From Ignavibacteria bacterium (GTDB taxonomy: Bacteria; Bacteroidota; Ignavibacteria; Ignavibacteriales; Melioribacteraceae), in contig DAIEQP010000219.1 of NCBI GenBank assembly GCA_027347805.1, forward strand, positions 1-5,777: a stretch of 5,777 bases of DNA, given 5' to 3'. A program made the position numbers and the translations under genes. Of the stretch, positions 1 through 5,777 are shown piece by piece. Numbering within the stretch: position 1 is the first letter of the stretch; the number at the start of each line of letters is the position of its first letter. The notes below the pieces were generated by a model. That model was not told where the DNA came from. It worked only from the letters and a program-made list of their open reading frames with translations, and ran no database searches.

Positions 1-279
1 CCATGATTTAAAATCTTTTACCCACTTATTCATTTGTGCTTTTGTTACAAGTCTTGGGTCATCAATCAAAAAAGCAATTGCTCTTGCTTCATGATACCCG
101 CTTTCCCAAAGTTCTAAAGCCAATTCATGGTTTGTTCCAATATTTTTTGCTATGCTTTTAATTTTGGGTGCGTTTAATCCAAATGCTTTATCTACATTAA
201 TGCCAAAGCGTGCCATTCCATCAATGTTTTTTTGATTAAAATTTTTCCGCAATTCATCTATAACCTGTTCCAGTGTCAT
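1..279 (-). CDS. AlkD-like DNA alkylation repair protein, N-terminal part (cut by window edge)
   Basis: The 93 visible codons begin MTLEQVIDELRK and include ARFGINVDKAFGLNAPKIKS and the segment HEARAIAFLIDDPRLVTKAQ. This pattern is typical of the AlkD/HEAT-like DNA alkylation repair family (PF08713). Known members are glycosylases that remove N3- and N7-alkylated purines from DNA using a right-handed superhelix of HEAT-like repeats. The frame is open to the window edge, so roughly the last 60% of a usual 220-240 residue protein is missing. The fragment ends in VKDFKSW; I infer that this Trp lies just before the family's catalytic Asp, which is therefore not visible. The start is the ATG at 277-279, chosen because a perfect AGGAGG sits 9 bases upstream. 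It is the third gene of a compact unit behind the DinB-like and isomerase-like genes. Family assignment is fairly sure; activity cannot be judged from this fragment. Confidence 0.85.
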   Translation of the reverse strand, partial: MTLEQVIDELRKNFNQKNIDGMARFGINVDKAFGLNAPKIKSIAKNIGTNHELALELWESGYHEARAIAFLIDDPRLVTKAQMNKWVKDFKSW

Positions 280-288
280 AAAACTTTT

Positions 289-294
289 CCTCCT
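289..294 (-). promoter_or_regulatory. Strong Shine-Dalgarno site of the alkylation repair gene
   Basis: On the minus strand the bases read AGGAGG, followed by 9 bases and the ATG at 277-279. This is the best ribosome binding site in the window. It overlaps the TAG stop codon (295-293) of the preceding gene, so a ribosome finishing that gene stops on top of this site. That supports translational coupling and fixes the start of the repair gene. Confidence 0.8.
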
Positions 295-577
295 ATACAA
301 ACAACCTTTCAAACCCATCGTAATTTTTCAACAAATGAATTTCAAATTGAATTAATTTTTTCATAACCAGGGGAAGTTTGTTTAGATATAATTCAACTTC
401 GTTTTCATCTTTGCATTCAAGCATTAAAACTGCCCGGTTATTTTTTGTTGTAAAATAAATTTCCCTGATTATTCCTTCTTTATAAAGATTCCACACTTGA
501 GCTGCTTCTTCTTTTAAAATAGCATGATTATCAATATTTTCCTTTTCAGACTCTTTTTCAATCGCAATTATTTTCAT
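293..577 (-). CDS. Small muconolactone-isomerase-like (dimeric alpha/beta-barrel) protein
   Basis: A complete protein of 94 residues. It resembles short proteins carrying a muconolactone delta-isomerase-like domain (PF02426), a ferredoxin-like dimeric alpha/beta-barrel fold. Visible marks are the first strand KIIAIEKE (2-9), the helix AAQVWNLYKEGIIREIYF (25-42), the strand AVLMLEC (49-55), the segment LPLVMKKLIQFEI (68-80) and the terminal YDGFERLF (86-93). Relatives in many Bacteroidota and other bacteria have no proven reaction and are sometimes labelled superoxide dismutase without good support. No aromatic-degradation gene lies nearby, so a true muconolactone isomerase role is unlikely. 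The ATG overlaps the upstream DinB-like gene's TGA in an ATGA (577-574), and no good Shine-Dalgarno precedes it, so translation probably depends on the upstream gene. Family confidence is good; function is unknown. Confidence 0.8.
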   Translation of the reverse strand: MKIIAIEKESEKENIDNHAILKEEAAQVWNLYKEGIIREIYFTTKNNRAVLMLECKDENEVELYLNKLPLVMKKLIQFEIHLLKNYDGFERLFV

Positions 578-1080
578 GAGAGATTCTTCTTTGTCAAAGC
601 TACATTTTGCAAGGATATCTGTCCGGCATGGTAAATATTATGCTGCATCAAACCGAGGAGCGACTCCCGATAAGTATATCCGGTTGCAAGTTCTCTGTTG
701 TTTTCAATTCCAATAACAACTTCAAATTTCTCTAGAGGAAATTCTTTTACAATTTCTATTAGTTTCCCGTGAGTTATGTAAATTTTTTCTTTTATTTCAT
801 TCCAATACATTTCATCTTTAAACTTAACCCAGGGCCAGTCACCAATAGCCGGCTCTTTTGGTTCATTGCCTTCAAATCTACTTAGAGTTTCTTCATTCCA
901 GGCTAAAATGTGTAGTGCAAGTTCTGCAATAGAGTGGGTATAGTTGTTTGCATATTTGAATGCATCGGCATAAAAAACCGAATCGAGAATATTTTTGATT
1001 GAGCTCCCATACCATGGATTTCCAAACATCACACGGTTTAATTCTTTTACCAATGTTTCAATTACTGGATTCATTTTCAT
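574..1080 (-). CDS. DinB-family protein (four-helix bundle, putative metal-dependent)
   Basis: A protein of about 168 residues with the look of the DinB/YfiT-like superfamily. These are four-helix-bundle proteins that bind a divalent metal through three histidines; some act as thiol transferases, while many are damage-induced proteins of unknown role. The likely ligands are visible: His57 in the helix SIAELALHILAW, and His147 and His151 in the C-terminal motif QHNIYHAGQI. A GDWPWV loop (about 80-85) and the N-terminal NPWYG turn (about 21-25) also fit the family. The length matches the usual 150-175 residues. The start is uncertain: GTG (1083), ATG (1080) and ATG (1074) are all in frame and no strong Shine-Dalgarno separates them; I chose the first ATG. 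It appears to be the first gene of a unit with the isomerase-like and alkylation repair genes. The name DinB here means the Bacillus-type fold, not DNA polymerase IV. Confidence 0.88.
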   Translation of the reverse strand: MKMNPVIETLVKELNRVMFGNPWYGSSIKNILDSVFYADAFKYANNYTHSIAELALHILAWNEETLSRFEGNEPKEPAIGDWPWVKFKDEMYWNEIKEKIYITHGKLIEIVKEFPLEKFEVVIGIENNRELATGYTYRESLLGLMQHNIYHAGQISLQNVALTKKNLS

Positions 1081-1083
1081 CAC

Positions 1084-1169
1084 ATCTTTTTTTGAATTAG
1101 TTGGTTTATGATAGATAGATAATTCTTTTTAAAGGAACCGGTATTGAACATATCCGCAGGATAAAAATT
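1084..1169 (-). other. Short intergenic region upstream of the DinB-like gene
   Basis: This gap of 86 bases lies between the kinase terminator and the DinB-like start, so it must hold any promoter of the three-gene repair unit. It contains three tandem GATA units (1110-1121), a six-base palindrome ACCGGT (1137-1142) and AT-rich stretches that could serve as a -10 element, for example TATCAT on the minus strand. I see no convincing -35 partner and no Bacteroidota-type TAnnTTTG element, so I do not call a promoter. Confidence 0.35.
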
Positions 1170-1208
1170 GAAAAAGAGTTTAAATCATGAAGCGGGGCTT
1201 CATTAAAC
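1170..1208 (-). terminator. Rho-independent terminator of the outer-membrane protein/kinase unit
   Basis: On the minus strand a perfect seven-base stem ATGAAGC/GCTTCAT (1203-1197 with 1193-1187) closes on a three-base CCC loop. A further five-base pairing GTTTA/TAAAC (1208-1204 with 1182-1178) extends it across a four-base bulge. TCTTTTTC follows at once (1177-1170). The hairpin starts at the kinase stop codon: TAA at 1205-1203 lies inside the stem. The plus-strand side has no T-tract, so the terminator works in one direction only, matching the gene layout. Confidence 0.7.
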
Positions 1209-3446
1209 TTCTCTGCTCATATTAATTTGAGATAAAACGTTTTTCAATTCTTCTTTCGAAAATGGTTTTGCCAAATAATAATCGCATCCTGCATTTATAA
1301 ATTCTTCTCTGTCATTTTTCATTGCAAATGCAGTTTGGGCAACTATTGGCAATTTGCTTTTAACCCCAGGCAGCCGGCGAATTTCTTTTGTAACATGAAT
1401 GCCATTTAATCCGCGTCCGAGATTTATATCCATTAAAACAGCATGATATTCATTATTGCGAACTTTATTTAATGCTTCTTCAGCATTGATAGCTAAATCA
1501 ATTTCAAACGAATCTGTTAAAAAAAGTTTAATTACTTCTTGGGTAATCAGATCATCTTCTACAAGCAGGATCGGAAGGGTTTTTCCGGGAATATTTTTTT
1601 TTGCTTTTACTTTTTCTGTGCGATTTAATTGCTGCGCAGTATTGTTTGTAACTATTTTTTTATGTGGTATGCTAACTAAAAATTCTGATCCCCGGCCAAC
1701 TTCACTTGAAACCATTATTGTGCCTCCAAGCAATTGAACATATTTTTTTGTCAGAGCTAACCCCAATCCGCTTCCCTCGTAACTGCGACCAATTCCTTCG
1801 CTTGCCTGTCTAAATTGATCAAAAATCATTTCCAGGTTTTCTTTAGGGATGCCAATTCCGGTATCTTTTACTGAAATAATAAAATCTGTTTCAGTAAACC
1901 TTAAATTCACCAATATCTCTCCGGCAAAAGTAAATTTAATTGCGTTTTGAACCAAATTATTTATTGCATCTTCCAATACTTTTAGATCCACCCTCGCAAT
2001 TACTGCTTCTTTGGGAACCATTACTTTTAATAATAATCCTCTCTTAATTGCTTCGGCTTTAAATAACTCCGTAATATTAAGCACAACATCATTGATATTA
2101 TATTCCATTAAATTTAACTCTAACTTTTCAGCCTCAATTTTTGCTAAATCGAGTAAATTGTTAAGCGTTCCTTTTAATCTTTGACCGCTTCTGTGAATCA
2201 AATCCGCATGTTGCTTCACTTTTTTATCTTTTAATTCCAACAACAAGTCGGCGTTTCCAAGTATTCCAAAGAGTGGAGTCCGAAGTTCATGACTTAGGTT
2301 TGTAAGAAATATTGATTTCAATCTATTGGCTGCCTCAGCTTTTTCTTTTGCTTGAACAAGATCGGCCGTGCGTTCTTCAACTTTAATTTCAAGGTTGGCT
2401 TTAATTTCTCTTAACTCTCTTTCAATTTCTTTTCTCGAATTAATTTCCTCCCGCAAAGAAGTTCTCTGTTCAAAAAACTGATGAATCAAATCTGCAATTA
2501 ATCCGAATTCTGTGCTTTTGTTTTTTATAGGAACAAGAATTGTTTCATCTTCTTGAATTAAGCTTTTGCTGACAACTTCTAATGGATAAATCACCCAAAA
2601 GAAAAGTGCAATTAAAATTGCGCTAACAATCAAAAACACACTAATTATTATAATTGGTATATTAAGACTGGATGAGCTTATCAATTCCTGCAACGAGTTG
2701 GATTTGTAACTAGAGAAAAGATAAGAAATTGTTTTTCCGTTCTGATCGTTCAATTCAATTTTACTATAAACTGTTGCCTCAGAATTTATAACTTCAGTTA
2801 TTTTCTCTTTTATTTTTTCAGGGCTTACAATTTCCATATTGGAAAAAGTGATTCTTTGAAACTCCTTAAAAAATTCCTTATTCCAAATTCGTGCAACCAT
2901 CATATAACCAAAAGGTTCATGCTTTCTTTCATTATCGGCAGATGGTTGAATGGGCATTACAAGTGCTTCAATGTATCCAACTTGGCATTTATAAAAGAAA
3001 CGTGGAAATTCTTTTTTTGTAAGTTTATTTTCATCTAAGATATTTTTCTTTTCCTCTTCTGTAAAAGGAATCTTTGTAACTTCTGGATCTTGAGCCAGGT
3101 TATATGAATATACTATTTTTCGATTTTTATCAAACACCCATGCTGCATCTATTTGGGCAACCCTAAGCATGTCTTCAATATTAATTTTTGCCCACACCGG
3201 ATCTCTTGTTGAAACAAATTTTACCATATCGTCCCAATATGTATAATCATATTCCCATGCATACATTACTTTACCAACAACATCCACTGCAACATTTAAG
3301 AGAACTTCCTGTTTCCTTTTTTCATCAAATCTCATTTTAACAATATCGTTCTTTAAGCGGTTATTTATAATTACAACAAATGCAATAACCGCCAGCAGAA
3401 CAGAAATTATTAAAACAAAGAATCTTTTGTAAATATTCTTAAGCAT
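1203..3446 (-). CDS. CHASE4-type membrane hybrid histidine kinase with C-terminal receiver
   Basis: A complete 747-residue sensor kinase. In order: a transmembrane helix (about 9-28); a periplasmic sensor of about 230 residues whose start (AWEYDYTYWDDMVKFV, 63-78) resembles CHASE4; a second transmembrane helix (about 262-286); a divergent HAMP-like linker (about 286-327); a coiled coil (about 328-375); a HisKA domain with LSHELRTPL and phospho-acceptor His386; an HATPase domain with N-box Asn501, DTGIGIP (528-534) and GSGLGL (558-563); then a receiver domain (about 624-745) with Glu630-Asp631-Asp632, phospho-acceptor Asp673, Thr705 and Lys727. All catalytic motifs look intact. It should autophosphorylate on sensing an unknown periplasmic signal and pass phosphate to its own receiver. 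No Hpt domain, output domain or separate regulator is present, so the downstream partner is elsewhere. The ATG lies two bases after the outer-membrane protein stop; the nearest GGAG (3463-3460) is 13 bases away, suggesting coupled translation. Confidence 0.95.
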   Translation of the reverse strand: MLKNIYKRFFVLIISVLLAVIAFVVIINNRLKNDIVKMRFDEKRKQEVLLNVAVDVVGKVMYAWEYDYTYWDDMVKFVSTRDPVWAKINIEDMLRVAQIDAAWVFDKNRKIVYSYNLAQDPEVTKIPFTEEEKKNILDENKLTKKEFPRFFYKCQVGYIEALVMPIQPSADNERKHEPFGYMMVARIWNKEFFKEFQRITFSNMEIVSPEKIKEKITEVINSEATVYSKIELNDQNGKTISYLFSSYKSNSLQELISSSSLNIPIIIISVFLIVSAILIALFFWVIYPLEVVSKSLIQEDETILVPIKNKSTEFGLIADLIHQFFEQRTSLREEINSRKEIERELREIKANLEIKVEERTADLVQAKEKAEAANRLKSIFLTNLSHELRTPLFGILGNADLLLELKDKKVKQHADLIHRSGQRLKGTLNNLLDLAKIEAEKLELNLMEYNINDVVLNITELFKAEAIKRGLLLKVMVPKEAVIARVDLKVLEDAINNLVQNAIKFTFAGEILVNLRFTETDFIISVKDTGIGIPKENLEMIFDQFRQASEGIGRSYEGSGLGLALTKKYVQLLGGTIMVSSEVGRGSEFLVSIPHKKIVTNNTAQQLNRTEKVKAKKNIPGKTLPILLVEDDLITQEVIKLFLTDSFEIDLAINAEEALNKVRNNEYHAVLMDINLGRGLNGIHVTKEIRRLPGVKSKLPIVAQTAFAMKNDREEFINAGCDYYLAKPFSKEELKNVLSQINMSREV

Positions 3447-3448
3447 AA

Positions 3449-4171
3449 TTAAAGCTCAACTCCGACGGCCACACCAAAATTAAAAGTATCACTGCCTAGT
3501 GTTTCTTTTATCTCGTTATCTAAAATCCAGAAATTTTCGAAATATGTTCTTACAGAAATATTTTGATTTAAGGAGTATTTTAGCGTTCCTCCAATCATGT
3601 AATAGTTTAATGCATTCTTTGCTACACCTACATAATATTCGTTGAATGGTTCATTTCCATAACCAGCGCCTGTTGTTAAATCTAAAGATAAACCTTCGGC
3701 AATATTTTTAGAGTATTTCAAATCAAGCGAACCAAAAAAAGCTCCTCTTGCTTCTACTAAATCTTTTGAGAGAGAGGTGCTTAATGTAAAGTCATCTATC
3801 TCATGGCTTATTCCAAGACTAAATTCTGTTGTTGTGTTTACATCCTGCCCGGGATAAGTATAAAGGAATAAAGATGGTGTGAAAGTAAATCCGGAATAAT
3901 CGTAATTGTATGTTACATAAACATCCAATTCGTTACCGGGAATATCATTCTTATCATGTAAAACAAAATTGCCCCATAGTTGAATTGTAAGTTGCTTCTG
4001 CGTTATGGCAATTGATGGTTGATATACAAGGCCGTCTGTAAAAGTCATTCCGCGCCAGACATATTTAGGCGTCATCTGCAGATCTACATTTAAGCTACCT
4101 TCTGATTCCTGAGCAACTATAAAATTTGCAAAAGCCAGCACACACAAAAGAATTAAAGATTTTAGTTTCAT
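3449..4171 (-). CDS. Small predicted outer-membrane beta-barrel protein
   Basis: A complete 240-residue protein. A Sec signal peptide is clear: MKLK, then a hydrophobic stretch to IVA, with cleavage likely after Ala20. The mature part is a run of alternating polar and hydrophobic strands rich in aromatic residues, with short turns, as in an outer-membrane beta-barrel of perhaps ten to twelve strands. The first strand region (NVDLQMTPKYVWRGMTFTDG, 28-47) and the later LTIQLWGNF (61-69) resemble TIGR02001-type outer-membrane proteins, whose function is unknown. That link is from memory of the pattern and only moderately sure. The last residue is Leu rather than the frequent terminal Phe. The start has a good AGGAG five bases upstream. 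It is the first gene of a unit with the hybrid kinase, so it may form a pore, bind a ligand, or help present a signal to the kinase; only the co-transcription is well supported. Confidence 0.8.
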   Translation of the reverse strand: MKLKSLILLCVLAFANFIVAQESEGSLNVDLQMTPKYVWRGMTFTDGLVYQPSIAITQKQLTIQLWGNFVLHDKNDIPGNELDVYVTYNYDYSGFTFTPSLFLYTYPGQDVNTTTEFSLGISHEIDDFTLSTSLSKDLVEARGAFFGSLDLKYSKNIAEGLSLDLTTGAGYGNEPFNEYYVGVAKNALNYYMIGGTLKYSLNQNISVRTYFENFWILDNEIKETLGSDTFNFGVAVGVEL

Positions 4172-4176
4172 TGATT

Positions 4177-4181
4177 CTCCT
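4177..4181 (-). promoter_or_regulatory. Shine-Dalgarno site of the outer-membrane protein gene
   Basis: AGGAG on the minus strand, five bases before the ATG at 4171-4169, decides the start of the outer-membrane protein and agrees with the signal peptide beginning there. Confidence 0.7.
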
Positions 4182-4228
4182 ACTTGTTGTTAATTGAGCT
4201 AGAAATTTGTTTCTCTTCATCTATATTG

Positions 4229-4256
4229 AAAATATTGCTCAGTATTAAAAGATCAA
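4229..4256 (-). promoter_or_regulatory. Weak promoter candidate for the outer-membrane protein/kinase unit
   Basis: On the minus strand TTGATC (4256-4251) is followed after 16 bases by TATTTT (4234-4229). Each matches the sigma-70 consensus at four of six bases. The pair also partly fits the Bacteroidota TTG / TAnnTTTG form, losing its last two bases. Its position would give a leader of about 50 bases. Such AT-rich DNA yields chance matches easily, so this is only a candidate. Confidence 0.25.
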
Positions 4257-4261
4257 TTTGA

Positions 4262-4276
4262 CTTATTTGTAATAAG
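4262..4276. repeat. Short inverted repeat, possible operator
   Basis: CTTATT and AATAAG form a perfect six-base inverted repeat around a three-base TGT centre. It lies just upstream of the weak promoter candidate, where a regulator could bind. A second, shorter repeat (AGAAA-N4-TTTCT, 4201-4214) lies between that candidate and the ribosome binding site. Neither matches a regulator site that I recognise; both are AT-rich and could be chance. Confidence 0.3.
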
Positions 4277-4353
4277 CAGAAAAATCCAAATAAATACAAC
4301 TTATTACCACTATCTTTTAAATCTATTATCGATTTTCTTTTGTTTATTTAAAC

Positions 4354-4383
4354 AAAAAAACCACCCAATTAGGGTGGTTTTTT
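4354..4383 (-). terminator. Strong terminator after nrfA
   Basis: A perfect CCACCC/GGGTGG stem (4361-4366 with 4372-4377) encloses a five-base loop and is flanked by seven A on the left and six T on the right. Read on the minus strand, it ends in a run of seven T and sits 26 bases after the nrfA stop codon. The symmetry means it could also stop plus-strand transcription, though no plus-strand gene is visible. It separates nrfA from the outer-membrane protein/kinase unit. Confidence 0.92.
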
Positions 4384-4409
4384 GATTGAGAATAAAACTT
4401 TTGACTTAA

Positions 4410-5777
4410 TTAGTATTTCATTAAAGAGCCTTGCCTTTCTTGTGCCTTTTTATCCCACTCAACAGTTGTTGTCTTTAGAAAATCAGCTTTGTCGGCCCTT
4501 AGAGCTTTCATATCTAAGCCTATAACTTTTTGTGCTTTTTCTTTTGTACTGAAATCAGGTAATGCTATTGGATATTTAACACCATGTTTAACTAAAACAA
4601 GTGCAACCTCTTTTCTTGCTTCCTCGGCACGTTGAATTGCATTACCCAAAATTCTCAATGCTTCTGCCGGTGCATGAAAACCTACACCATTTGATGCCGC
4701 CACCCAATCCCATCTCCACTGTGCTTGGCGAAGTAGTTTTAAAACGGTTTTCATTTCAGAATCAGTTGCTTTGTTATCCCAGGCAGCTTTCGCTTCCAGA
4801 TGTGCTGCAGCTAATGATTTCTCTGTTAGTCTTAAAAGTTCTTTAACTTTGTCCTGTCTTTCATAAACATTTTCAATTAGTTTTTCCGCCTTTTCACGAT
4901 GACATACCTGGCAACTATTTTCAATATTATTCAACGGGCTTTGAATGTGGTGATCTGTAAACTTAACACCACCTTCTGTTCTATAAGGCATGTGGCAGTC
5001 TGCGCAAGATACTCCTCTATCAGCATGAACACCTTTTGAAAAAAGTTCGTAATCAGGATGCTGTGCTTTTAACATTGGCGCTTTACTTAATGCATGTTCC
5101 CAATCTTTAAAGTCGGCTGCATCATAATATTCTTCCATTTGCTCAACAGTCGTTCCTTTATCCCAAGGAAAAGTTAAATACTTTCCCTCACCTTTGAAAT
5201 AATATTCAACATGGCACTGAGCACAAACCAGTGATCGCATTTCGTTATGAGAAGCTTTAGCAATATCCTTTCCCTGCCTCTGAAATGCTTCGATTAGTGC
5301 AGGACGAGTAATTCTTAAATCCATAGTTTTAGGATCATGACAATCCTGGCATCCAATTGGATTAACAATTTCCTGACCCAAGTCTTTCCACTTAGCTTTA
5401 TAAAAATTCTCTACTCCCATTTTTTGCATCATACGCGGAACATCGGGACTTTTACAGCTCCAGCATGTTGCAGGCTGTGGGCTTACTTTATTTCCACCGG
5501 TTCTTAAAATATTACGCACATCCTGAACTGCGTACGAATGGCCGCGCGGGGCGTTGTACTCTTTGGAAAAAGCGTAACCGGCCCACATAATCACAAGTTC
5601 GGGGGAAGATTCCAGATAATCTTTTTTTACTGAGCCAGCATATTTACTTGCGAACGTTGTGTCTGCCATTTTTAAATAGCTCTCATATTCTCTCGGGTAA
5701 TTTTGCCCCCACACCTCATTGCGTGGTTCCCAATCTGCAATAGGTTTAACTTGCTGTAAAGTAAAAGATTCGTTTCT
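4410..5777 (-). CDS. nrfA: Pentaheme cytochrome c nitrite reductase NrfA, N-terminus cut by window edge
   Basis: NrfA is the periplasmic enzyme that reduces nitrite to ammonium with six electrons (dissimilatory ammonification). The visible 455 residues carry all five heme sites: the active-site CWSCK with Lys ligand (105-109 of the fragment), then CQDCH (143-147), CAQCH (185-189), CADCH (258-262) and CQVCH (289-293). The catalytic Arg (RTGG, 92), Tyr192 in HVEYY and His240 in KAQH are present, as are Glu191, Lys237 and Gln239, which bind calcium in known NrfA structures. Likely distal heme histidines are seen in GHSYAV, GVHADRG, TDHH and GFHAP. The frame stays open to the window edge and reads ADWEPRNEVWGQNYPREYES, typical NrfA, so the GTG at 5714 is an internal Val and not a start. 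A signal peptide and perhaps 30-50 residues are missing. The small partner NrfH, if present, would lie upstream, outside the window. A strong terminator follows. Confidence 0.98.
   Translation of the reverse strand, partial: RNESFTLQQVKPIADWEPRNEVWGQNYPREYESYLKMADTTFASKYAGSVKKDYLESSPELVIMWAGYAFSKEYNAPRGHSYAVQDVRNILRTGGNKVSPQPATCWSCKSPDVPRMMQKMGVENFYKAKWKDLGQEIVNPIGCQDCHDPKTMDLRITRPALIEAFQRQGKDIAKASHNEMRSLVCAQCHVEYYFKGEGKYLTFPWDKGTTVEQMEEYYDAADFKDWEHALSKAPMLKAQHPDYELFSKGVHADRGVSCADCHMPYRTEGGVKFTDHHIQSPLNNIENSCQVCHREKAEKLIENVYERQDKVKELLRLTEKSLAAAHLEAKAAWDNKATDSEMKTVLKLLRQAQWRWDWVAASNGVGFHAPAEALRILGNAIQRAEEARKEVALVLVKHGVKYPIALPDFSTKEKAQKVIGLDMKALRADKADFLKTTTVEWDKKAQERQGSLMKY

Noticed and set aside
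293..577. Reading the 94-residue protein as a true muconolactone isomerase or superoxide dismutase
   Set aside because: No aromatic catabolism genes are nearby and no metal-binding set typical of a superoxide dismutase is visible; only the fold-level resemblance is supported.
1110..1121. Tandem GATA repeat
   Set aside because: Only three units of a four-base AT-rich motif; this is within chance in such DNA and no phase-variable gene sits on it.
1456..1737. Plus-strand open frame opposite the kinase
   Set aside because: It lies fully inside the kinase gene, antisense to the HATPase and receiver region, where the minus-strand protein has intact family motifs. Its translation shows no recognisable domain.
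2856..3038. Plus-strand open frame of 60 codons opposite the kinase sensor domain
   Set aside because: It is short, antisense to a well-supported domain, and lacks recognisable features.
4140..4171. Possible lipoprotein signal in the outer-membrane protein (Cys10)
   Set aside because: The cysteine sits in the middle of the hydrophobic core, too close to the N-terminus for a lipobox. An ordinary cleavage after Ala20 fits much better.
4601..4846. Plus-strand open frame of 81 codons opposite nrfA
   Set aside because: It is antisense to the conserved C-terminal helical part of NrfA and has no family resemblance, so it is a by-product of that coding sequence.

Overview
This AT-rich window (roughly one third G+C by eye) carries six protein genes, all on the minus strand, so transcription runs from high to low coordinates. 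It reads as ordinary chromosome of a free-living Gram-negative bacterium. The outer-membrane protein, the CHASE4-type hybrid kinase, the periplasmic nitrite reductase and the short muconolactone-isomerase-like protein together suggest the Bacteroidota/Ignavibacteriota side of the tree. That placement is an inference from protein character and base composition, not a search result.

In transcription order, the right end (5777-4410) holds nrfA, the pentaheme cytochrome c nitrite reductase that makes ammonium. It is cut by the window edge, so its signal peptide and true start lie outside. A strong hairpin-plus-T-tract terminator follows it (4383-4354). A non-coding stretch of about 180 bases then carries inverted repeats and a weak promoter candidate. 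Next is a two-gene unit (4171-1203): a small predicted outer-membrane beta-barrel protein, then, two bases after its stop codon, a 747-residue membrane-bound hybrid histidine kinase. The kinase stop codon is built into the stem of the next terminator.

After a gap of about 85 bases comes a tightly packed three-gene unit (1083-1): a DinB-fold protein, a 94-residue muconolactone-isomerase-like protein that overlaps it by four bases (ATGA), and the N-terminal part of an AlkD-like DNA alkylation repair protein. The ribosome binding site of the last gene overlaps the preceding stop codon. This unit looks like a small stress or damage-response operon, but the sequence does not show what triggers it.

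I see no RNA genes, insertion sequences, CRISPR arrays, phage genes or signs of recent transfer. No clearly novel system is present. The most interesting point is the coupling of an outer-membrane protein to a CHASE4 hybrid kinase in one transcript, next to but terminated separately from nitrite reductase.
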